A stretch of 18,330 bases of DNA from CAYPEL01 sp964409635 (lineage in GTDB: Bacteria > Pseudomonadota > Gammaproteobacteria > DSM-19610). This document shows positions 12,563 to 18,330 of the stretch, one piece after another. Position numbers and translations under genes: made by a program. The stretch covers positions 1-18,330 of the forward strand of contig CAYPEL010000041.1 in NCBI GenBank assembly GCA_964409635.1, given 5' to 3'. The notes beneath the pieces were generated by a model, which saw only the letters and a list, made by a program, of their open reading frames with translations, made no database searches and was not told where the DNA came from. The first letter of the stretch is position 1, and each line of letters starts with the position of its first letter.

Positions 12563-15274
12563 TTAATGTGCCTGATCCCAATTATCACCTGTCCCAGCTT
12601 CCACAATCAGCGGGACTGCAAGTTCTGCCGCCTGCTCCATCAGTGAGCATATTTTAGTGTTGGCGCTGTCCAATTGAGATTCTGCAACTTCAAATACCAG
12701 TTCGTCGTGTACCTGCATAATCATCCTAACGTCGGGGTTTTCGCTGCGCAGCCAATGATCAACCGCCAGCATGGCGCGCTTGATAATATCTGCGGCTGTA
12801 CCCTGCATGGGTGCGTTGATTGCGGTGCGTTCCGCTGCCTGCCGGCGCTGGCCGTTGCGTGCATTGATTTCCGGTAAATACAAACGGCGGCCAAACAGCG
12901 TTTCAACAAACCCCTGTTCGCGCGCCTGTTCGCGGGTTTTTTCCATATAGGCTTTAACACCCGGATAGCGCTCAAAATAGAGGTTAACGTAGCTTTGTGC
13001 CTCACCGCGTTCGATCCCGAGCTGCTTGGCCAGGCCAAAGGCGGACATGCCGTAGATCAGACCAAAATTTATTGCTTTGGCCGAACGGCGCTGGTCATTG
13101 GTCACCTTGTCGGGCGCCACGCCGAAGACTTCGCCCGCAGTTGCACGGTGAATATCTTCGCCAGCGGAAAAGGCGGCGAGTAAGCCTTCGTCCCCCGACA
13201 AGTGGGCCATGATGCGTAGTTCAATTTGCGAGTAATCAGCGGCCAGCATACGGTAGCCGGATTCAGGTATGAAAGCCTGACGGATGCGCCGGCCTTCTTC
13301 GGTACGGATGGGGATGTTTTGTAAATTCGGATCGGATGAAGACAAACGGCCGGTCGCTGCGACAGCCTGGTGGTAAGACGTGTGCACACGACCGGTGCGC
13401 GGACACACTTGCTCCGGCAAGCGGTCGGTATAGGTGGACTTTAACTTACTCAAGGAACGGTAGTCGAGAATCTTCTTTGGCAGTGGATAATCCAGCGCCA
13501 GTTCCTGCATCACGGCTTCCGCTGTCGAAGGCGCACCCTTGGGCGTTTTTGCGAGCACCGGCAAACCCTGTTTTTCGTAAAGTATGCCTTGAATCTGTTT
13601 TGGCGAAGCCAGATTAAAATTTTGACCGGCCAGCTCGTAGGCTTCCTGTTCCAACTCGAGCATACGCTTGGCCAGCTCATGACTCTGGGTTACCAGCATG
13701 TGGGTATCGACCTTGACCCCCGTTTGTTCCATATCACTCAGCACGGGAATCAACGGCACTTCAATATCTGTCAACACAGGCACAACTGATTTCTGTTGTT
13801 CCAGGCGCGGCCAAAAGACATTGTGTAGCTGTAGGCAGATGTCTGCATCCTCGGCGGCATAAGGCACCGCCTGCTCCAGAGCCACCTGATTAAACGTCAG
13901 TTGTTTAGCGCCTTTACCCGCCACTTCCTCAAACTTAATGTTCTGATGATTGAGGTATTTTTTGGCCAGGGAATCCAGATCGTGGCGGCTGGCGGTACTG
14001 TCCAGCACGTAAGATTCGAGCATGGTGTCGCAGGCAATACCGTCCAGAGTTATGCCATGGTTGGCGAGCACATTGCGGTCGTATTTTAAATGGTGGCCAA
14101 GCTTGGCTTTATTTTTATCTTCCAGCAGTGGCTTGAGCAGCTGCAGCGTTGCTGCGCGGTCCAGTTGCTTGGGTGCACCGGGATAATCATGCGCCAACGG
14201 TACATAGGCCGCCTTACCCGGTTCAACGGCAAACGAAACGCCGACGATTTCTGCCTGCATATAATCCAGGCTGGTGGTTTCGGTATCAAAGGCAAATAGG
14301 TCGGCTGCGCTTAATTGCTGCAACCATTTATCCAAAGATGTTTTGTCGAGGACTGCCTCGTACTCTCCAGCTACGCTTGCAGATTCTGCAAGCTGTTCTT
14401 CAGACGTTTGACTATTGCCATCCAGCTGCCGCAGCCAGGTTTTGAATTCCATGCGTGCATACAAGTCACGCAGTTTGTCTGGATCTGCTGCGGATATCTG
14501 CAAGCTTGCAGGCGTTTCTTCCAGCTCAACATCACATTTGATCGTGGCGAGCTGGTAGGACAACGGCAGTTGTTCCAGGCTGGAGCGCAGGTTGTCGCCG
14601 ATCTTGCCTTTTATACTCCCGGCCTGGGCAATGATGGCTTCCATCGAGCCATATTCATTGAGCCATTTAGCGGCTGTTTTAGGCCCCACCTTGGGCACGC
14701 CGGGAATGTTGTCTACGCTGTCGCCGACTAAGGCAAGGTAATCAATTATGCGTTCCGGTGGCACACCGAATTTTTCAATCACGGCTGCGCGGTCGGAGTG
14801 CGTGTTGCTCATGGTGTTGATTAAGCTGACCTGGTCATTGACCAGTTGCGCCATATCCTTGTCACCGGTTGAAATGACTGTCTCCATATTCGCGGCAGTC
14901 GCCTGTTCCGCCAACGTGCCTATGACATCGTCAGCCTCGACACCAGTAACCTGCAGCAAGGGCAACCCCATAGCCTTGATAATTTCCAGCAAGGGTTCGA
15001 CTTGTTCCGATAACTCCTTTGGCATCGGTGGGCGGTTCGCCTTGTATTCGGCGTATAAATCATCGCGAAAGGTTTTACCCCGCGCATCAAAAATCACCGC
15101 CATGTGCTCCGGTTCATAATCCTTGATCAGCCTGCGGAGCATATTGATGACGCCGTATACCGCACCGGTTTGTTGGCCTTGTGAATTAGCTAACTCGGGC
15201 AATGCGTGAAACGCCCGGTATAAATAGGATGAACCGTCGACCAGGATCAGCGGTTTTGTATTTTTATCAGTCAT
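12563..15274 (-). CDS. polA: DNA polymerase I
   Basis: A three-domain repair and Okazaki-fragment polymerase, 903 residues as expected. The 5'-3' exonuclease occupies about 1-290, with the acidic metal ligands in VDGSSYLYRAF, GVEADDVIGT and STGDKDMAQL. The 3'-5' proofreading domain (about 305-495) is intact: DTETT (330-334), HHLKYDRN (394-401) and YAAEDAD (472-478). The polymerase domain has motif A DYSQIELR (680-687), motif B RRSAKAINFGLIYG (729-742) and motif C MQVHDELVFEV (853-863). All catalytic residues are present. The ATG at 15274 gives a standard N-terminus but has no strong ribosome-binding site. It is divergent from the LOG-family gene and is followed closely by two small genes. Confidence 0.98.
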   Translation of the reverse strand: MTDKNTKPLILVDGSSYLYRAFHALPELANSQGQQTGAVYGVINMLRRLIKDYEPEHMAVIFDARGKTFRDDLYAEYKANRPPMPKELSEQVEPLLEIIKAMGLPLLQVTGVEADDVIGTLAEQATAANMETVISTGDKDMAQLVNDQVSLINTMSNTHSDRAAVIEKFGVPPERIIDYLALVGDSVDNIPGVPKVGPKTAAKWLNEYGSMEAIIAQAGSIKGKIGDNLRSSLEQLPLSYQLATIKCDVELEETPASLQISAADPDKLRDLYARMEFKTWLRQLDGNSQTSEEQLAESASVAGEYEAVLDKTSLDKWLQQLSAADLFAFDTETTSLDYMQAEIVGVSFAVEPGKAAYVPLAHDYPGAPKQLDRAATLQLLKPLLEDKNKAKLGHHLKYDRNVLANHGITLDGIACDTMLESYVLDSTASRHDLDSLAKKYLNHQNIKFEEVAGKGAKQLTFNQVALEQAVPYAAEDADICLQLHNVFWPRLEQQKSVVPVLTDIEVPLIPVLSDMEQTGVKVDTHMLVTQSHELAKRMLELEQEAYELAGQNFNLASPKQIQGILYEKQGLPVLAKTPKGAPSTAEAVMQELALDYPLPKKILDYRSLSKLKSTYTDRLPEQVCPRTGRVHTSYHQAVAATGRLSSSDPNLQNIPIRTEEGRRIRQAFIPESGYRMLAADYSQIELRIMAHLSGDEGLLAAFSAGEDIHRATAGEVFGVAPDKVTNDQRRSAKAINFGLIYGMSAFGLAKQLGIERGEAQSYVNLYFERYPGVKAYMEKTREQAREQGFVETLFGRRLYLPEINARNGQRRQAAERTAINAPMQGTAADIIKRAMLAVDHWLRSENPDVRMIMQVHDELVFEVAESQLDSANTKICSLMEQAAELAVPLIVEAGTGDNWDQAH

Positions 15275-15299
15275 ATGAAAAATTTCGTGGCAATATAAC

Positions 15300-15315
15300 G
15301 TGATGTTATCATCAC
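15300..15315. promoter_or_regulatory. Palindrome in the polA/LOG divergent intergenic region
   Basis: GTGATG-TTAT-CATCAC is a perfect 6-4-6 palindrome in the 61-bp gap shared by the two divergent genes. On the + strand TATAAC (15294-15299), a possible -10, ends one base before it. It could be an operator acting on both promoters, but no regulator can be named. Confidence 0.35.
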
Positions 15316-15335
15316 AAACCGGTCAAGGAGTCCCG

Positions 15336-16061
15336 ATGGATAATAAAAAACTGCCAACCCGCCCGAACCTGATGGCTGTTAGCGACGCCGCACTCACTCG
15401 GGAATCCTGGAAAATATTCCAGATCATGGCGGAATTTGTTGAAGGGTTTGAACGCCTGGCGCCGATCAAGCCATCGGTAAGTATCTTTGGTTCCGCCCGC
15501 ACAGCACCCGATCATCCGTACTATTTACTGGCAGAAAAAATTGCCAGGGCATTGTCGGACGCCGGGTTCTCTGTGGTAAGTGGGGGTGGCCCCGGCATTA
15601 TGGAAGCGGCCAATAAAGGCGCTTTTGCGGGCCCATCACCGAGCATTGGTCTCAATATCATGTTACCGCACGAACAAGCGGGAAACCCCTATCAAGATGT
15701 CGCCTTGAGTTTTAGGCACTTTTTTTCCAGAAAAGTAATGTTTGTCAAATATGCCTCAGCCTATGTCGTTTTACCTGGCGGTTTCGGCACACTCGATGAA
15801 TTGGCAGAAATCTTAACCCTCGTACAGACCGGCAAGTCACGGAAAATTCCAATAATCCTGGTTCACAAACCTTTCTGGGAGGGATTGATTGACTGGTTTA
15901 CCAATACGCTGGTGAAAGAGGGTACGATTTCAGAAAGTGATATCGGCCTGTTCATAATACTGGACAAACCTGAGGATGTCGTCGATGCTATCTTTAGCCA
16001 TTATGAAACGCGTGGCTTTAAACCTTCACCGACTGAAGAAGAAATTTTGAGTGAACTATAA
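15336..16061 (+). CDS. LOG family protein (TIGR00730 Rossmann-fold, nucleotide phosphoribohydrolase type)
   Basis: A 241-residue Rossmann-like protein of the lysine-decarboxylase-like/LOG group, whose studied members remove ribose 5-phosphate from nucleotides such as cytokinin or AMP precursors. I use the ATG at 15336: AAGGAG lies 6 nt upstream, whereas the frame-extending ATG at 15300 has no such site. Signature motifs are SGGGPGIMEAANKGA (82-96), SRKVMFVKYA (131-140) and PGGFGTLDE (147-155), supplying the catalytic Arg/Glu seen in LOG enzymes. It is divergent from polA, and its stop overlaps the GTG start of the DUF2782 gene by 11 bases, so the two are co-translated. Whether it makes cytokinins or does nucleotide salvage cannot be told. 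Confidence 0.9.
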   Translation: MDNKKLPTRPNLMAVSDAALTRESWKIFQIMAEFVEGFERLAPIKPSVSIFGSARTAPDHPYYLLAEKIARALSDAGFSVVSGGGPGIMEAANKGAFAGPSPSIGLNIMLPHEQAGNPYQDVALSFRHFFSRKVMFVKYASAYVVLPGGFGTLDELAEILTLVQTGKSRKIPIILVHKPFWEGLIDWFTNTLVKEGTISESDIGLFIILDKPEDVVDAIFSHYETRGFKPSPTEEEILSEL

Positions 16062-16395
16062 ATTTAAATCCCTGCAGAGGTTAATTTTTCTACTTGCCGC
16101 TATGGTTTGTATATCAAGCCTGAAAGCTGAAGATGCAGGCCATATCCCAGGAACCCTGCCCCCAGGCATTTCGGAACAGACCGGGATGGAACCCGATGTG
16201 ACTATCCGCCACCGCAAGGGCGAGACGGTGCAGGAGTACCGCATCCAGGGCCGCCTGTATATGATCAAAGTAATACCCGATAAGGGCCTCGAATATTTCT
16301 TGATCGATTCGGATGGCAATGGCTCGCTTGATGCGCGGCGCAGCCAACTCGATCCGCAATTAATGATTCCAAGTTGGATATTATTTAAATGGTAA
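16051..16395 (+). CDS. DUF2782 family periplasmic protein
   Basis: A small exported protein of 114 residues, function unknown. The GTG start at 16051 overlaps the LOG gene by 11 bases and gives a good signal peptide (positively charged MNYKFKSLQR, hydrophobic LIFLLAAMVCISS, cut near LKA-EDA). The mature part matches DUF2782: VQEYRIQGRLYMIKVIP followed by YFLIDSDGNGSLDARRSQLD, ending in a hydrophobic PSWILFKW. The DSDGNGSLD segment resembles a calcium-loop sequence, but the family has no demonstrated metal binding that I know of. The family is commonly found beside polA in pseudomonads. Confidence 0.85.
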   Translation: MNYKFKSLQRLIFLLAAMVCISSLKAEDAGHIPGTLPPGISEQTGMEPDVTIRHRKGETVQEYRIQGRLYMIKVIPDKGLEYFLIDSDGNGSLDARRSQLDPQLMIPSWILFKW

Positions 16396-16441
16396 GCCTG
16401 GCACTAGTGTACTGTAAAAAGATCTCTGGGCAGCAGGTGCT

Positions 16442-16951
16442 TTGCAGTCACTAAACCGTTTTCTCGACGCCTTTGCTGAGTGGACAGGCAAGCTGGTTTC
16501 CTGGCTTGCGCTGCTGCTTGTGCTGGTTACCTTCAGCGTAGTGGTACTGCGCTATGGATTCAGTATAGGCTCCATCGGCTTACAGGAATCCATACTCTAT
16601 TTGCATGCCAGCCTGTTTCTCCTGACTGGAGCCTACACGCTTAAACACGACGCCCATGTGCGGGTGGATATTTTTTACCGTGACTTTGGTGCAGATAATA
16701 AAGCCTGGGTTAATTTATTTGGCGCGTTGTTTTTGTTATTACCGGTGTGCCTGTTTATCGGCTGGGTCAGCTGGGAGTATGTCAGCGCTGCCTGGTCTGT
16801 GCGCGAAAGCTCGCGTGAAACCGGTGGTCTGCCCTATGTCTACCTGCTGAAATCTCTGATACCGCTGGGCATTATCCTGCTGGCAATACAGGGTATCAGC
16901 CAGGTGGCAGCTAGCCTGGTTACCTTACTCAAGCCGACCAAGGAAGCTTAA
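16442..16951 (+). CDS. TRAP transporter small permease (DctQ type)
   Basis: The small membrane subunit of a tripartite ATP-independent periplasmic transporter, which imports organic acids with sodium or proton gradients. It has 169 residues with four helices (about 15-38, 48-66, 89-112 and 129-160). Typical DctQ segments are LQESILYLHASLFLLTGAYT followed by LKHDAHVRVDIFY, and RESSRETGGLPYVYLLKSLI. The start is a TTG at 16442; an in-frame stop at 16415 leaves no ATG or GTG choice upstream, and only a weak AGCAGG lies before it. The large permease follows after 2 bp. No periplasmic binding subunit (DctP) is present in the window. Confidence 0.88.
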   Translation: MQSLNRFLDAFAEWTGKLVSWLALLLVLVTFSVVVLRYGFSIGSIGLQESILYLHASLFLLTGAYTLKHDAHVRVDIFYRDFGADNKAWVNLFGALFLLLPVCLFIGWVSWEYVSAAWSVRESSRETGGLPYVYLLKSLIPLGIILLAIQGISQVAASLVTLLKPTKEA

Positions 16952-16953
16952 CG

Positions 16954-18330
16954 GTGCACGGTGAAATCGCTCTCATTATGTTCGCCGTTGTCTTCGTGGT
17001 GTTGCTCGCCGGCTACCCGGTAGCCTTTTCACTTGCCGGCACTGCGCTGGCTTTTGCCTGGTTCGGCCACCTGTCAGGTACGTTTGATTTTGTCTTCCTG
17101 GAGGCCTTGCCTAACCGCCTGTTTGGCATTATGACCAACGAAATGCTGGTCGCTGTCCCCTTGTTTGTATTTATGGGGGTGATGCTGGAACGTTCCCGCA
17201 TTGCAGAAAAACTGCTCGAAACCATGAGCGCCCTGTTCGGTAATTTGCGTGGTGGCTTGGGTATCTCCGTCATGTTGGTCGGTATGTTACTTGCGGCCAG
17301 CACCGGTATTGTCGGTGCAACGGTTGTCACCATGGGTTTAATGTCCTTACCCACCATGCTGAAACGCGGTTATGACCCGCGTATTGCTACCGGTACCATC
17401 TGCGCCTCCGGCACACTGGGACAAATTATCCCACCTTCGATTGTGTTGGTATTACTCGGTGACGTACTGTCGGCCGCCTATCAGCAGTCGCAGCTCGACC
17501 AGGGAATTTTTTCGCCCAAAACCGTATCGGTCGGCGACCTGTTTGCCGGTGCGCTGTTGCCTGGATTACTGCTGGTTATTTTTTATATCACTTACCTGGT
17601 TATCACCGCAGTGCGAAATCCTGAAGCCATGCCTGCAACACCTGTCTCCGAGCAGAATAGAAAGTCGGTGTTGCAGATCATGCAGGCCTTGATGCCACCG
17701 CTAATTCTGATTATTGCTGTTCTGGGGTCTATACTCGGCGGCATCGCCACACCAACAGAAGCTGCTTCAGTCGGCGCCGTTGGTGCACTGTTTCTGGCGA
17801 TGACACAACAGCAGTTTAACTTTTCAATACTACAGGAAGTTGTCACCCGAACTGCCCGGATTAGCAGCATGGTGTTCATGATTCTAATCGGGGCGTCTGT
17901 TTTCTCACTGGTGTTCCGCGGCTTTGGCGGTGATGAGTTGATCAAAGACCTTTTAACCAGCCTGCCAGGCGGTGCCGTCGGCGCTATGCTGGTGGTGATG
18001 TTAGTGATGTTCCTGCTCGGCTTTGTGCTCGATTTTATTGAAATCACCTTTGTGGTCGTACCAATTATCGGGCCGGTGCTACTATCAATGGGTCTGGATC
18101 CAATCTGGCTGGGCGTGATGATTGCAATCAACCTGCAAACGTCCTTTTTGACGCCGCCCTTTGGTTTTGCCCTGTTTTATTTACGTGGCGTTGCGCCAGA
18201 CAGCATAACTACCGGCCAAATATACCGCGGGGTCACACCTTTCATCCTGATTCAAATTGGCATGCTGGCCATTCTTGCTATTTGGCCGGCACTTGCAACC
18301 TGGCTGCCCAGAGTCATCTTTAGTAGCTAA
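16954..18330 (+). CDS. TRAP transporter large permease (DctM type)
   Basis: The transport-channel subunit of the TRAP system, 458 residues, ending at the last base of the window. It is highly hydrophobic with about 12 helices. Characteristic DctM stretches include NEMLVAVPLFVFMGVMLERS, TGIVGATVVTMGLMSLPTML, ASGTLGQIIPPSIVLVLLGD, the central GGIATPTEAASVGAVGAL, and QTSFLTPPFGFALFYLRGVA near the end. The GTG start at 16954 has AAGGAAG upstream, spanning the end of the DctQ gene. The pair encodes the membrane part only; the binding protein and thus the substrate are unknown. The size and the long loop near 180-250 resemble the C4-dicarboxylate and mannitol-like subgroup. Confidence 0.95.
   Translation: MHGEIALIMFAVVFVVLLAGYPVAFSLAGTALAFAWFGHLSGTFDFVFLEALPNRLFGIMTNEMLVAVPLFVFMGVMLERSRIAEKLLETMSALFGNLRGGLGISVMLVGMLLAASTGIVGATVVTMGLMSLPTMLKRGYDPRIATGTICASGTLGQIIPPSIVLVLLGDVLSAAYQQSQLDQGIFSPKTVSVGDLFAGALLPGLLLVIFYITYLVITAVRNPEAMPATPVSEQNRKSVLQIMQALMPPLILIIAVLGSILGGIATPTEAASVGAVGALFLAMTQQQFNFSILQEVVTRTARISSMVFMILIGASVFSLVFRGFGGDELIKDLLTSLPGGAVGAMLVVMLVMFLLGFVLDFIEITFVVVPIIGPVLLSMGLDPIWLGVMIAINLQTSFLTPPFGFALFYLRGVAPDSITTGQIYRGVTPFILIQIGMLAILAIWPALATWLPRVIFSS

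Noticed and set aside
14748..15119. 123-codon plus-strand frame antisense to polA
   Set aside because: The opposite strand encodes conserved 5'-3' exonuclease residues; serine- and alanine-rich translation is typical of an antisense shadow.
17592..18131. 179-codon minus-strand frame antisense to the TRAP large permease
   Set aside because: It is antisense to a clear DctM gene; the Ser/Thr/Ile-rich translation is the usual shadow of membrane-helix codons.
1..18330. CRISPR arrays, intact insertion sequences, toxin-antitoxin or phage-defence genes
   Set aside because: I looked for regularly spaced repeats, transposase or integrase motifs and paired small genes and found none.

Overview
The window reads as chromosomal, moderate-GC DNA from a gammaproteobacterium of the Pseudomonadales/Cellvibrionales type. 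The main support is gene order: polA, engB, a dihaem cytochrome c4 gene, dsbA, an endonuclease/exonuclease/phosphatase gene and a GGDEF gene lie in the arrangement known from Pseudomonas. Rep helicase, cytochrome c5, a LOG-family protein and a DUF2782 protein are also typical of that group. No CRISPR array, intact insertion sequence, prophage or rRNA was seen.

Layout. (1) 1-2324: the 3' part of rep (+), convergent with a membrane-anchored cytochrome c5 gene (-), then tRNA-Arg(CCG) (+) with a strong intrinsic terminator. (2) 2508-5287: a hot-dog thioesterase gene (-), a REP-like palindrome, and a two-gene unit (-) of a TetR regulator overlapping an NRAMP-like transporter that lacks the canonical metal-site motifs. 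A perfect 8-4-8 palindrome overlaps the likely promoter of that unit. (3) 5288-8528 (-): an acetolactate synthase remnant with a large internal in-frame deletion, a metal-dependent EEP hydrolase, a soluble coiled-coil diguanylate cyclase and a small outer-membrane beta-barrel protein. (4) 8732-10506 (-): dsbA and cytochrome c4, separated by about 480 bp of decayed coding sequence that includes the C-terminal signature of a CcsA/CcsB cytochrome c biogenesis protein. (5) 10614-11207 (+): engB. (6) 11208-11538: no protein gene, but an apparent small-RNA gene (-) with two tandem intrinsic terminators, in the place where enterobacteria carry Spot 42 and Pseudomonas carries ErsA. (7) 11539-15274 (-): polA followed by a small four-helix transporter and a HAD-IB phosphatase, apparently one operon. 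(8) 15336-18330 (+): a LOG-family Rossmann protein overlapping a DUF2782 protein, then a TRAP transporter pair (DctQ, DctM) ending at the last base.

Much of the window is core housekeeping: DNA replication and repair (Rep, PolA), ribosome assembly (EngB), periplasmic thiol oxidation (DsbA) and electron transfer (c4, c5). The accessory signals are the probable sRNA, the deleted acetolactate synthase microgene, the decayed ccsB, and the TetR/NRAMP-like cassette. I found no clear candidate for a wholly new multi-gene system. The best items for follow-up are the sRNA locus and the NRAMP-like cassette with its operator.
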